Source: Williamsia faeni (GTDB lineage Bacteria > Actinomycetota > Actinomycetes > Mycobacteriales > Mycobacteriaceae). From it: a DNA stretch of 64,000 nucleotides. Location: contig QJJF01000012.1 in NCBI GenBank assembly GCA_003202005.1, forward strand, positions 1-64,000, in the 5' to 3' direction. The notes beneath the pieces are model-generated. The model was not told where the DNA came from, did no database searches, and was given only the letters and a program-made list of their open reading frames with translations. Of this stretch, positions 35,531 to 44,651 are shown piece by piece (within the stretch, counting starts at the first letter, position 1; each line of letters opens with the position of its first letter). The translations under genes were made by a program, and so were the position numbers.

Positions 35531-37198
35531 CTACAGCGATCTCCCTGTTGCCGCCCTGTGACCTGCACGAAGACCCCAGACCATGCCGGGGCCGATCGTG
35601 CCGCCCGCGCCACCGTACGCGCGTCCCGTGACACCGGCCATGGCGTTGCCGACCGCAAAGAGTCCCTCGATCACTGCCCCATCGACGTGCAGGACCCGCG
35701 CATCACGATCTGTTCGCGGCCCACCCTTGGTGCCCATGGCACCCACCGTCACCGGGACGGCGTAGAAGGGGCCGGTGTCCAGCGGACCGAGTGTGCGTCC
35801 GGCCACGGTTGGCGAATTTTCGTCGCCCCACCATCCGTCATAGGCACTCGAGCCGCGGCCGAACTCCGGATCCACCTCCGCGGCGACATTACGATTCCAC
35901 TCCGCGACGGTTTCTTCCAGGCCGTCAGGATCGATTCCCACCTTGGTGGCGAGTTCACGTAAATCTTGTGATTCCGAAAACCATCCCGGAATTGAATCCT
36001 TCGGATCGACTCCCAGAAACCCGAAACGTTTGAAATGCAACGCATCAAAAACGATCCAGCCCGGATCGTTGACATAGCCACCTTTGGGGTCCAAATAGTG
36101 GAATGCCCCGGCCATCGAATTGTATTCTGAGGCCTCGTTGACAAATCGTTTACCGGCCCGGTTGACCATGATGCTGCGTGGACGCGTCCGCTCGAGCCGG
36201 ACGCTTCGGCTGCGCGGCCTACCATCGATCGTGTCGCCCGGGATCCGTACGATCGGCACCCACCAGGCTTCGCTCATGTTGCCGAGATCGGCACCGAGTG
36301 CCATCGCCATCCGCAGTCCGTCGCCGGTACCGTTCGGCGGCGACACCGGACCGTGCATCGGGCCGCGCAGGTAGGTCTTGACCAACGCCGGATCCCATTC
36401 GAATCCGCCGGTCGCCAAGATGACCCCGCTGCGGGCCCTGACCGCAAACTCCTTGTCTCCCTTGACCAGATGAACACCAACCACACGCCCGGACTCGGTG
36501 ATGAGGCGACGTGCCTGCGCGCCGGTCTCGGGGACGACACCGGCATCCAGCAATCCCCGGAGGAGGCCACCAATCAGCGCAGCACCTGCTACGCAGACAT
36601 CGGAGTCATCTGAAAGATCCACCGCCGCATTGAGTCTGGCCCTGGTCTCGGCGTCGAATCCAACGTTGCTCCAGTCCGCAGGGAAGGTGGTGATCCGATT
36701 CCGCCACTCCCCCAACCGATTGAGATCAAACGGGATCGGGCTCATGGATCGTCCGCCCGAAGGTCGACCGCCGGGCAACTCCGGTTTGTAGTCCGGAAAT
36801 CCGTCGGCGATCTCGAACCGGAGCGCACTGTGCGCCTCCACGAAGTCGACCACCGCCTCACCGGTTCGGACGAATTCCTCGACGAGGTCGTCGTCCATCG
36901 AGTCCAGCGACTGCGCCCGCAGGTAACTCAGCGCATCGTCGATGGTCAGTTCGCCGTCAGGGCTGCGATGATGTGCGGGGATCCAGGCGATTCCTCCCGA
37001 GACAGCGCTGGTCCCGCCGACGGTTGCCGCCTTGTCGTAGATCGCCACATCCGCGCCGGCATGCACCGCCGACAGCGCAGCCGTCATCCCGGCTGCCCCG
37101 GTGCCCAGAACGAGTACATCGACCTCGCGGTCAAACGACACTGTTTCCTCACCGGAGACACGTTCACCGACCGGATGACCACTATTGATGTCAGACAC
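35531..37198 (-). CDS. Second KstD-like FAD-dependent dehydrogenase
   Basis: A 555-residue paralogue of the KstD-like enzyme in the operon. It has the FAD loop V-L-G-T-G-A-A-G-M-T near residue 31, G-G-T-S-A-V-S-G-G-I, and a C-terminal A-Y-G-G-A-G-G-T-I-G-P-G-M that keeps the Tyr. It is shorter than its paralogue in the middle. The GTG at 37198 is spaced well from AAAGGA; an ATG two codons earlier is too close. Transcribed alone or with lacI. It should desaturate a cyclic ketone; two such enzymes hint at two ring desaturations. Confidence 0.8.
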   Translation of the reverse strand: MSDINSGHPVGERVSGEETVSFDREVDVLVLGTGAAGMTAALSAVHAGADVAIYDKAATVGGTSAVSGGIAWIPAHHRSPDGELTIDDALSYLRAQSLDSMDDDLVEEFVRTGEAVVDFVEAHSALRFEIADGFPDYKPELPGGRPSGGRSMSPIPFDLNRLGEWRNRITTFPADWSNVGFDAETRARLNAAVDLSDDSDVCVAGAALIGGLLRGLLDAGVVPETGAQARRLITESGRVVGVHLVKGDKEFAVRARSGVILATGGFEWDPALVKTYLRGPMHGPVSPPNGTGDGLRMAMALGADLGNMSEAWWVPIVRIPGDTIDGRPRSRSVRLERTRPRSIMVNRAGKRFVNEASEYNSMAGAFHYLDPKGGYVNDPGWIVFDALHFKRFGFLGVDPKDSIPGWFSESQDLRELATKVGIDPDGLEETVAEWNRNVAAEVDPEFGRGSSAYDGWWGDENSPTVAGRTLGPLDTGPFYAVPVTVGAMGTKGGPRTDRDARVLHVDGAVIEGLFAVGNAMAGVTGRAYGGAGGTIGPGMVWGLRAGHRAATGRSL

Positions 37199-37845
37199 GA
37201 GCATTTCCTTTCAATTCATCGGCGGCAATCGTGCGCCGATATTGTCGGAGAATCAATACGTTTTCTGCAGCGAAAATAATTGCCGTCCGCGAATCAAACG
37301 CCATGTGCACTTTCCCACTCGGAGTCCTCGACAAATAAATCGACCCGAAATCTTGTGCAGTTCGATTCATGCCGGAGAAACCCGCATTTCCAGAAATTCG
37401 ATCGAATATTTTCCAACGCTGAGGATTCATATTCCTCGCGAACCCGAATGACAGCCGTGGCCTGCTCGCCGAGCCGGGTATCAGGCATTTTCTCTCCCCA
37501 CGTCCTTGGTTCCAGACCCACAGCGCACCAGAAATCGACGAAAGCAGGGCGATGGAACTTCAGTACGGATGCCCCGATATCGGCTAGAATCAGGGGTCTC
37601 CGGCGGACTCACCCACCCTGACGAGCCGGTCGCTGATGACTCAAACCCTTGTTGCAGAATCGACCGAAGAGTAGCATTCTCGCAAACCACAGGATCCTTC
37701 TTCGGGAATGAAATAGCATTCCTAATACTGGGGCGCTCCGGCTCGAGGCCCATTTGAAAAGTTGTCGAAGGTACCCGCCGGGGCTCGTAAGAGACGGCCC
37801 CCAACGCACTTTCGACACAGTGACGGAAGAAAGGACACCTCACCC
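37199..37845. other. Divergent intergenic region, no gene seen
   Basis: About 650 bases between divergently transcribed genes. It is AT-richer than its surroundings. A GGAATG/CATTCC inverted repeat (37705-37722) lies about 125 bases before the P450 start and could be an operator. Open frames here have no recognisable protein features. A degraded gene or foreign fragment around 37500-37750 on the minus strand is possible but cannot be named. The ACTTAC repeat is absent. Confidence 0.5.
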
Positions 37846-39204
37846 GTGACCGCCGAACAATCCACCGAAGACCACCGATCGCGCGATGGTATCCATTTCG
37901 ATCGTCACACACCGCAGTACCGACACGAGTTCGAGTCGATCACCGAGGAGATGCATCAGAAGTGTCCCCTTGCCTGGACGGAGACCTACGACGGTCACTG
38001 GGTGGCCGCCGGCAACAATGAGGTCTTCGAACTGGCTCGCTCCCCTTACGTGTCGAACGACAACGACATCGAAGGCGTTCGTAAGGGGTACCGGGGAATC
38101 AGCATTCCCACACCGCAGCATGAGATGGCGGTCCGGGGTGGCATCCTCGAAATGGATGAACCCGAGCACCACCAGTACCGGCAGGTCCTCAATCCCTACC
38201 TGTCACCCGCCGCGGTGAAGCGGTGGGAACCCTTCATCCGCGAGGTTGTCGACGCCGCCATCGATGAGAAAATCGAAAGCGGGACAATCGATTTCGTGGA
38301 TGACCTGGCCAATGTGGTACCGGCGGTCCTCACGCTGGCCATGCTCGGGGTGCCACTCGAGAAGTGGTCGATCTATTGCGAACCGGTGCACGCCTCGGTG
38401 TACACACCCGTGGACTCACCCGATGCCGCACGGGTGTTCGAGATGTATCAGGAGATGGGCCTGGACCTGGCGGTCAACGTGGCCGAGATACGCGAGAATC
38501 CCCGCCCGGGTTTGATTCAGGCGCTGATCGACATGCGGATCGACGGGGAACCCGCCCCGGACATGGAAGTGTTCGGCATGCTGGGCCTCATCATCGGCGG
38601 CGGGTTCGACACCACCACGGCACTCACCGCACACGCCCTCGAATGGCTCTCGGAGAACCCCGACGAACGCACCCGTCTCAGTGAGGAGCGGGATGATTTG
38701 CTGAACTCTGCGACCGAGGAGTTCCTGCGGTACTTCACCCCGGCGCCCGGTGATGGCAGAACCATCTCAGCTGACTGCACGTACGCCGGGACCGACCTCA
38801 AAGAGGGTGAGCGGCTGTGGATTTCATGGGCGATGGCAAATCGTGACCCGGAAGTCTTCCCTGAGCCGAACAACATACAACTCGACCGCGGCGCCAACCG
38901 GCACTACAGCTTCGGACTCGGAATCCACCGTTGCGTCGGATCAAATGTCGCACGTACGGTGTTCAAGGCGATGCTGCTTGCGGTACTCGACCGGATGCCC
39001 GACTACCGCTGCGATCCCGACGCCGCCGTCCACTACGACACCATCGGTGTCATCCAGGGCATGCGCCACCTGCCTGCCACCTTCACGCCGGGCCCCAAGT
39101 TGGGCCCGGGTCTCGACGAGACCCTCAAGAAGCTCCAAAGACTTTGCGCCGAACAAGAACTCGCAACCCCGGTCACCCTTCGACGCGCGGAGACCAGCCG
39201 ATGA
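37846..39204 (+). CDS. Cytochrome P450, head of third catabolic operon
   Basis: A 452-residue P450 with I-helix G-G-G-F-D-T-T-T, K-helix E-E-F-L-R and heme loop F-G-L-G-I-H-R-C with Cys363. The C-terminus is about 40 residues longer than in the other two P450s here. The GTG at 37846 follows GAAAGGA by about 9 bases. Its stop overlaps the next amidohydrolase start (ATGA). A Rieske protein in this operon and a NuoF-like reductase plus ferredoxin downstream may supply electrons. Confidence 0.88.
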   Translation: MTAEQSTEDHRSRDGIHFDRHTPQYRHEFESITEEMHQKCPLAWTETYDGHWVAAGNNEVFELARSPYVSNDNDIEGVRKGYRGISIPTPQHEMAVRGGILEMDEPEHHQYRQVLNPYLSPAAVKRWEPFIREVVDAAIDEKIESGTIDFVDDLANVVPAVLTLAMLGVPLEKWSIYCEPVHASVYTPVDSPDAARVFEMYQEMGLDLAVNVAEIRENPRPGLIQALIDMRIDGEPAPDMEVFGMLGLIIGGGFDTTTALTAHALEWLSENPDERTRLSEERDDLLNSATEEFLRYFTPAPGDGRTISADCTYAGTDLKEGERLWISWAMANRDPEVFPEPNNIQLDRGANRHYSFGLGIHRCVGSNVARTVFKAMLLAVLDRMPDYRCDPDAAVHYDTIGVIQGMRHLPATFTPGPKLGPGLDETLKKLQRLCAEQELATPVTLRRAETSR

Positions 39205-40301
39205 GGACACATCCCGACGGCACCACCACGCCCGTCATCGACACCAGCGTGCACATCTTCTTCACCTCCAACAAGGACATGCGCAGCTTCCTGCGAGAAC
39301 CCTTCAAGAGCCGCGGCATACCGGACGCCGAGATGGATTGGTACGGCGCGCCCGGTGGTGAGTACGCGCCGGGCACCCGTGGACCCGATCGCGGCTACCC
39401 GGGCTCAGATCCGGCGCTGGTCGCGCAGCAGCTGTTCGTCGACCGCGGCGTCGACGTGGCCATCTTGCATCCGATGACCCGCGGCATTCTCCCCGATCGC
39501 CATCTGACCAGTGCGGTGCTGGCCGCACACAACGAGATGATGGTGTCGCGCTGGCTGGAATCCGCCGAGTTCGGTGACCGATTCCGCGGAACCATCCGAA
39601 TCAACCCCGAGGACGTCACCGGTGCCCTGCGGGAGATCGACCGCTGGAAGGACCATCCGCGTGTGGTCCAGATCGGCATCCCGCTCCAGTCACGCGAACT
39701 GTACGGGAAGCCACAGTTCTGGCCGATCTGGGAAGCCGCCGCGGACGCGAACCTCCCGGTGGCGGTTCACATCGAAACCGGCGAGAGCATCGCCTTCCCG
39801 CCCACTCCCTCAGGCCACGCCCGGACATACGAGCAGTACCTGGGTTTCATGGATCTGAACTACATCTATCACCTGATGAACATGATCGCCGAGGGTGTCT
39901 TCGAACGGATCCCCGGACTGAAGTTCGTCTGGGCCGATGGCGGCGCCGACCTGCTCACCCCGTTCATCTGGCGGATGGACACCTTCGGTCGCCCGCATCT
40001 CGAGCAGACACCGTGGGCACCCCGGATGCCCAGCGACTACCTGCCCAACCACGTCTACTTCGTGCAGAGCAGCATCGACGGTCCCGGCAACACCGACTTC
40101 GCCGGAGAGTGGTTCGGGTTCACCGGTAAGGACGACATGGTGATGTTCGGCTCGAGCTATCCCCATTGGCATTGCAACACTGTGGACGCGCTGCCCGACT
40201 CGTTGAGTCCCGAACAACGCGACAAGCTCTGCTGGCGAAATGCCGCCTCGATCTACGGCATCGACGTCGGGGCCGGGCTGGCCACCCGCGAGTTGGCCTG
40301 A
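39201..40301 (+). CDS. Amidohydrolase-like protein, degenerate metal site
   Basis: A 366-residue ACMSD-clan TIM barrel. Strand 1 has D-T-S-V-H, and a mid-protein H-I-E-T-G is kept, but the metal-binding Asp of S-S-D-Y-P-H is Ser319 (GSSYPHW) and the E-H-A-F-T-W segment of its neighbour reads D-G-G-A-D-L. It is translationally coupled to the P450 upstream and followed 10 bases later by an intact paralogue. I infer that it is a partner subunit of that paralogue rather than an independent enzyme. Confidence 0.78.
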   Translation: MRTHPDGTTTPVIDTSVHIFFTSNKDMRSFLREPFKSRGIPDAEMDWYGAPGGEYAPGTRGPDRGYPGSDPALVAQQLFVDRGVDVAILHPMTRGILPDRHLTSAVLAAHNEMMVSRWLESAEFGDRFRGTIRINPEDVTGALREIDRWKDHPRVVQIGIPLQSRELYGKPQFWPIWEAAADANLPVAVHIETGESIAFPPTPSGHARTYEQYLGFMDLNYIYHLMNMIAEGVFERIPGLKFVWADGGADLLTPFIWRMDTFGRPHLEQTPWAPRMPSDYLPNHVYFVQSSIDGPGNTDFAGEWFGFTGKDDMVMFGSSYPHWHCNTVDALPDSLSPEQRDKLCWRNAASIYGIDVGAGLATRELA

Positions 40302-40311
40302 AGGGAAAGCC

Positions 40312-41457
40312 ATGACCACCACCGAAGTTCACGAACGCACACCCGATACCGAGATGATCCCGGTCCGGGTTGTCGACTCCGACGTCCACCCGGTCCCACG
40401 CCGCCGCGAGCTGGTCGACTACATACCCGAGCCCTACCGGAGCCAGTACTTCCTCAGTCACAAAGTCGGGGACACGATCATCTACGACGCGCCCGACTAC
40501 GCGCACTCATTCGCGATGCGGGTCGACTCGTTCCCGGCCGACGGCGAGTTCCCGGGCAGCGATCCGGACCTGGCCTTCCACCAGCTGATCATCGACGCCG
40601 GCTCGGACATCGCAATCCTCGAACCGACCGTCAAGGCGGCGCGGCTCCCCGAAGCCACTGCGGCCCTCGCCACCGGCGTCAACACCTGGTTGGCCAACCA
40701 CTGGCTCGACCCCCACAACAACTGGCATCAGCGCTGGCGCGGTTCGATCGGTGTCGCCATCGACGATCCCGCCAGTGTTGTCCCGGAGATCGAGAAGTGG
40801 GCAGGGCACGAATACATGGCCCAGATCCTCATCAAGGCCGAGCCGCGACCGTCCTGGGGCAACCCGGCCAACGACCCGTTGTGGGCGACCGCAGTCAAGC
40901 ATGATCTGCCGGTCAGTTGCCATCTGGGCCGCGGCGCCTACGAGACGATGCCGATGCCACCGGTCGGATTCCCGAGCTACAACCACGATTTCATGGTCAC
41001 CTACTCGCTCCTGGCAGCGAACCAGATCATGAGCCTGATCTTCGACGGTGTCTTCGACCGGTTCCCGGCGCTGCGGGTGGTGTTCGTCGAGCACGCGTTC
41101 ACCTGGATCCTGCCGTTGATGTGGCGGATGGACGCCATCTACGAGGCCCGCAAGTCCTTTGTGTCGATCAAGCGCAAGCCGTCGGAGTACGTGAAGGAAC
41201 ACATCAAGTTCACGACCCAGCCGCTGGACTACCCCGAGGACAAGACCGAACTGACCCGCGCGTTCGAATGGATGGAGGCCGACAAGATCCTGCTGTTCTC
41301 CTCGGACTATCCACACTGGACGTTCGACGACCCGCGCTGGCTCGTCAAGCATCTCCCCCGGCATGCCCGCGACGCGGTGATGTTCCGGAACGGCATCGAG
41401 ACCTATCACCTGCCCGAATTCGTTCCGGCCCTCAAGAATCAGGTTCGGGTGCTCTGA
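40312..41457 (+). CDS. Amidohydrolase family protein, intact site
   Basis: A 381-residue ACMSD-clan amidohydrolase with D-S-D-V-H-P on strand 1, C-H-L-G-R near the middle, V-E-H-A-F-T-W, and S-S-D-Y-P-H-W with Asp332. It resembles metal-dependent decarboxylases and C-C hydrolases of aromatic acids. Ribosome site AAGGGAAAG before the ATG. Its stop codon ends 1 base before the ATG of the Rieske gene. With the degenerate paralogue just upstream it forms the second active/degenerate pair in this region. Confidence 0.8.
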   Translation: MTTTEVHERTPDTEMIPVRVVDSDVHPVPRRRELVDYIPEPYRSQYFLSHKVGDTIIYDAPDYAHSFAMRVDSFPADGEFPGSDPDLAFHQLIIDAGSDIAILEPTVKAARLPEATAALATGVNTWLANHWLDPHNNWHQRWRGSIGVAIDDPASVVPEIEKWAGHEYMAQILIKAEPRPSWGNPANDPLWATAVKHDLPVSCHLGRGAYETMPMPPVGFPSYNHDFMVTYSLLAANQIMSLIFDGVFDRFPALRVVFVEHAFTWILPLMWRMDAIYEARKSFVSIKRKPSEYVKEHIKFTTQPLDYPEDKTELTRAFEWMEADKILLFSSDYPHWTFDDPRWLVKHLPRHARDAVMFRNGIETYHLPEFVPALKNQVRVL

Positions 41458-41458
41458 G

Positions 41459-41866
41459 ATGCCGGACGAGACAACCCCGGACGAAACGAAACCGCCGCGG
41501 CTGGCCCAGGGACGCGAACACGTGGTTGCCACGGTGACCGAGATCCCGCCGGGCTCATCGAAGGTCGTCCCCATCGGACGCCACGGTGTCGGTGTCTACA
41601 ACGTGGGCGGCACCTTCTATGCGATCGCAAACTATTGCCCCCACGAGGGTGGGCCGCTGTGTTCAGGGCGGGCCCGCGGGAAAACCATCGTCGACGACAG
41701 CGTGCCCGGTGATGCGGTGATGGTCCGGGACATGGAGTTCATCTACTGCCCCTGGCATCAGTGGGGTTTTGAATTGTCCACCGGGACAACCGCAGTGAAG
41801 CCAGAGTGGAGTATCCGCACCTACCCCGTGCGGGTGGTCGGCGACGACGTCCTCGTCACCGCATGA
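41459..41866 (+). CDS. Small Rieske [2Fe-2S] protein
   Basis: A 135-residue protein with the Rieske ligands C60-P-H62 and C97-P-W-H100, and little else, so it is a stand-alone Rieske carrier rather than an oxygenase subunit. The loop between the two pairs is longer than in typical Rieske ferredoxins (34 residues). It lies directly between an amidohydrolase and a hydrolase in a P450-led operon and could pass electrons to that P450 or to an oxygenase encoded elsewhere. It overlaps the following gene by 4 bases. Confidence 0.83.
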   Translation: MPDETTPDETKPPRLAQGREHVVATVTEIPPGSSKVVPIGRHGVGVYNVGGTFYAIANYCPHEGGPLCSGRARGKTIVDDSVPGDAVMVRDMEFIYCPWHQWGFELSTGTTAVKPEWSIRTYPVRVVGDDVLVTA

Positions 41867-42765
41867 GCGCAGGAGAAACAGTGGCCGGTCCACAGAACAG
41901 CAGCATGGAGATCCACGGCGGCAATGTGGTCTACGAAATCCTCGGCACGTCAGACGAACTCATCGTCCTGACGCCCGGAGGGAGGTTCGGAAAGGACATC
42001 CCGGGTCTGCGACCGCTGGCACAGGCCCTGGTCGACGGCGGCTACTCCGTCCTGCTGTGGGACCGCCCCAACTGCGGGGCCTCCGACGTCCAGTTCTACG
42101 GCCCCTCCGAATCCCATATGCGGGCCGAGACACTCGCGGCGTTGTTGAAGGGACTAAGCCGCGGTCCGTGCGTCATCGCCGGCGGGTCGGGCGGCGCCCG
42201 TGATTCGATGCTGCTGTCGATCCTCTACCCGGACCTCGTGAGCAAGCTGGTGTTGTGGAACATCGTCGGCGGCATCTACGGCACGTTCAACCTGGGCGCC
42301 TACTACGTATTGCCAAGCTTGCAGGCGGTGCGCGGACTCGGTGTCGAGGGACTCGTACAGATGCGAGAATGGCGCGAGCGTATCGACGAGAACCCGGCCA
42401 ACGAGCAGCGACTGCTGGATCTCGACCCCGACGAGTTCGTGAAACTGTCCCTGCGGTGGCTCGGCACATACGTTCCGAAACCGGGCCAGACGATCCCCGG
42501 GGTCGACGACGAATTGTTCGACCGCATCACCGTTCCCGCGCTCATCATCCGGGGCGGGGAGAACGACCTCGATCACCCCAAGCGCACATCGTTGGAGGTC
42601 AGTTGTCTGATCCGAGGCAGCACCCTGATCGATCCGCCGTGGCCGGAGGACGCGTGGGAACGCGCGATGGAAGACCGGGCATCGGGTAAGTCGGGCGGCT
42701 TCAACATGTTCGACACGTGGGTCCAGGCAGCTCCCGACATCCTGAAGTTCTTGGCGGACTCATGA
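41863..42765 (+). CDS. Alpha/beta-hydrolase lacking the usual catalytic His
   Basis: A 300-residue alpha/beta hydrolase with the oxyanion segment T-P-G-G-R, W-D-R-P-N-C-G-A-S, and nucleophile elbow G-G-S-G-G-A. A late acid is seen in G-G-E-N-D-L. The place where G-H-x-P usually stands reads P-P-W-P-E-D-A-W, and the only His in the last 120 residues is in D-H-P-K. It may use another residue or have a non-hydrolytic role. Its ATG overlaps the Rieske stop; it ends the operon. Confidence 0.75.
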   Translation: MSAGETVAGPQNSSMEIHGGNVVYEILGTSDELIVLTPGGRFGKDIPGLRPLAQALVDGGYSVLLWDRPNCGASDVQFYGPSESHMRAETLAALLKGLSRGPCVIAGGSGGARDSMLLSILYPDLVSKLVLWNIVGGIYGTFNLGAYYVLPSLQAVRGLGVEGLVQMREWRERIDENPANEQRLLDLDPDEFVKLSLRWLGTYVPKPGQTIPGVDDELFDRITVPALIIRGGENDLDHPKRTSLEVSCLIRGSTLIDPPWPEDAWERAMEDRASGKSGGFNMFDTWVQAAPDILKFLADS

Positions 42766-42785
42766 GCCGGCACGACACGGCGCGC

Positions 42786-43259
42786 TCACACCGCGCGGAT
42801 GTGGACCTCGCAGTTGAGGGAGGCCTCGAGTGCGGTGTGAATACGGCTCTCCGGGACCCGGTCGAGATCAGCCTCGGCGATGTGGACAACCACCACGTCC
42901 CAGCCGTCCGGGCCGGCCGTCCGATCGATGTCTGCGGTCAGGCCGAATCCGGCAAGAACACCGTGTGCGTCGTCGTCGGTTCCCCGGCTGATGAAGGTCA
43001 CGACACCGGCACGCGGAACCACCCCAAAGACCTTCTCGCACAGATCAAGCCCTTGGTGATGCAGAACGTCGGGGTTGTCGCCGGTCATCAGGAGTTCGAT
43101 CTCCCGGCGGCCCGCCGGTGCCGATGCGAGGTCCACGTCGATCAGTTCGGCGCCCAGATGCACCGCTTCGGAGCGGAGCTGCGCCATGCCGTCCGATAAC
43201 TGCTGCCGCGTGAACACACCTTCGGGGTCAACGTTGATCCGTAACACCGCCGTTCTCAT
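42786..43259 (-). CDS. Conserved hypothetical protein
   Basis: A 157-residue protein of unknown family, with alternating beta strands and helices (TAVLRINVDPEG; ELIDVDLASAP; VVVVHIAEADLDRVP) and no Cys-rich, membrane or signal sequence. It lies alone on the minus strand between two plus-strand operons. The overlapping plus-strand frame is less convincing in composition. I do not recognise a function. Confidence 0.6.
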   Translation of the reverse strand: MRTAVLRINVDPEGVFTRQQLSDGMAQLRSEAVHLGAELIDVDLASAPAGRREIELLMTGDNPDVLHHQGLDLCEKVFGVVPRAGVVTFISRGTDDDAHGVLAGFGLTADIDRTAGPDGWDVVVVHIAEADLDRVPESRIHTALEASLNCEVHIRAV

Positions 43260-43331
43260 GGGGGTGAGCCTAGCCGTGCGACACGGCGGTGGGCGGCGGA
43301 TAGCCGTACGCGGCCAAGAGAATCGAGGGAC

Positions 43332-44651
43332 ATGAGTACTGCCCCCACCACAGTTGCCACCGACCGGCCGATACCGATCGCCGTCGCCTCCCTACCCGGG
43401 ATCGCCCCGCGATTGCTGCTCTCGGATCGTCGGGTCGAAGATCTTGCCGACTACCGCCGCAGCGGCGGCTATCAGCCCCTCGAGAATCCGGACCGGCTAC
43501 TCGGTGAGGTGGACGAGTCAGGACTGCGTGGTCGCGGAGGTGCCGGATTCCCGCTGGGGATCAAGTTGCGGTCGGTCCGAGAACACGGACTGCGCGCGGG
43601 AGAAGCCGTCATCGTCGCCAATGGTGAAGAGGGAGAACCCGCTTCGGTGAAGGACCGTTGGCTGATGCGGCACCGCCCTCACCTGGTCCTCGACGGTCTC
43701 CGGTTGGCAGCCGCCGTTGTCGGTGCCCGTCGGGGCCATGTCTACGTCTCCGACGCCGACGCCGCTGCGGCCATCGAAGCAGCATTGCTCGACGCCGCGG
43801 AGATTCTCGGCGACCTCGAACTGTCGGTGCTCGTGGTCGAAGCCGGATATGTGAGCGGCGAAGAGACCGCTGCAATCCGCGCGATCAACGGTGGTCCGGC
43901 CAAGCCCAGCGACAAACCACCGCGCCCATTCGAGCAGGGTGTGGCCGGGATGCCGACGCTGGTCAGCAATGTCGAGACGCTGGCACACATTCCGCACATC
44001 GCCCGCAACGGTGCCGCGTCATTCCGGTCTCGCGGAACCACGTCGTCGCCCGGCACATTCCTGGCCACTGTCACCGGCGCGGGCAAACCGCCTGTCCTGT
44101 ACGAGATCCCGCACGGATTGCCGTTCGCGGACCTGCTTGCCGTGCACGGTGTCGCATCCGACGACGTACGAGGCGTACTCATGGGCGGATACTTCGGCGG
44201 ACTGCTCAGCCGCGACGTCCTCACCGGCACCCTCGACCACGACAGCATCCGGTCACTCGGCGGCGGCCTCGGTTGCGGCGCCATCTCGTTGCTCACCGAT
44301 CAGTGCCCCGTGGCGGTCGCCGCATCGGTGATGCGCTACTTCGATCGAGAAAACGCCGGTCAGTGCGGATCGTGCTTCAACGGCACCGCGGCCATGGCGG
44401 CCGTCCTCGACGCCCTGCGCGACGGCATCGCCGGCGCCGATGACCTCGCCCGCCTCGAGCGGTGGTCGGTGGTCCTGCGCGGCCGCGGCGCGTGCGCAAC
44501 GCTGGATGCGGCCACCAATGTCGCCGCTACGGTGCTGTCCCGATTCCCGGACGCCGTCGCCGACCACCGGTCCGGTCGATGCACCACGTGCGACGAGGCG
44601 CCCTACCGCACGCTCAGACCATTTGCGGTCGAGATTGGAGCCCGGCTATGA
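43332..44651 (+). CDS. NuoF-like NADH dehydrogenase flavoprotein
   Basis: A 439-residue homologue of the complex I 51-kDa subunit. Present: the FMN motif G-R-G-G-A-G-F (67-73), NADH-site N-G-E-E-G-E-P (98-104), S-G-E-E-T-A (175-180), and the Fe-S segment with Cys345, Cys348 and Cys388. The first of the four usual cluster Cys is Ala343, while an extra Cys pair lies at 417 and 420. No other nuo genes are near. It overlaps a ferredoxin gene by 4 bases, so it most likely acts as NADH:ferredoxin reductase for the P450s nearby. That role is inference. Confidence 0.82.
   Translation: MSTAPTTVATDRPIPIAVASLPGIAPRLLLSDRRVEDLADYRRSGGYQPLENPDRLLGEVDESGLRGRGGAGFPLGIKLRSVREHGLRAGEAVIVANGEEGEPASVKDRWLMRHRPHLVLDGLRLAAAVVGARRGHVYVSDADAAAAIEAALLDAAEILGDLELSVLVVEAGYVSGEETAAIRAINGGPAKPSDKPPRPFEQGVAGMPTLVSNVETLAHIPHIARNGAASFRSRGTTSSPGTFLATVTGAGKPPVLYEIPHGLPFADLLAVHGVASDDVRGVLMGGYFGGLLSRDVLTGTLDHDSIRSLGGGLGCGAISLLTDQCPVAVAASVMRYFDRENAGQCGSCFNGTAAMAAVLDALRDGIAGADDLARLERWSVVLRGRGACATLDAATNVAATVLSRFPDAVADHRSGRCTTCDEAPYRTLRPFAVEIGARL

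Noticed and set aside
37481-37912. Minus-strand frame in the divergent region before the third P450
   Set aside because: No domain or motif is visible and it extends into the P450 gene on the other strand. A decayed gene cannot be excluded but cannot be named.
42717-43199. Plus-strand frame opposite the hypothetical gene at 42786
   Set aside because: The minus-strand product has regular beta/alpha patterning, while this one is Arg/His/Gly-rich and overlaps the end of the hydrolase gene. Treated as a shadow.
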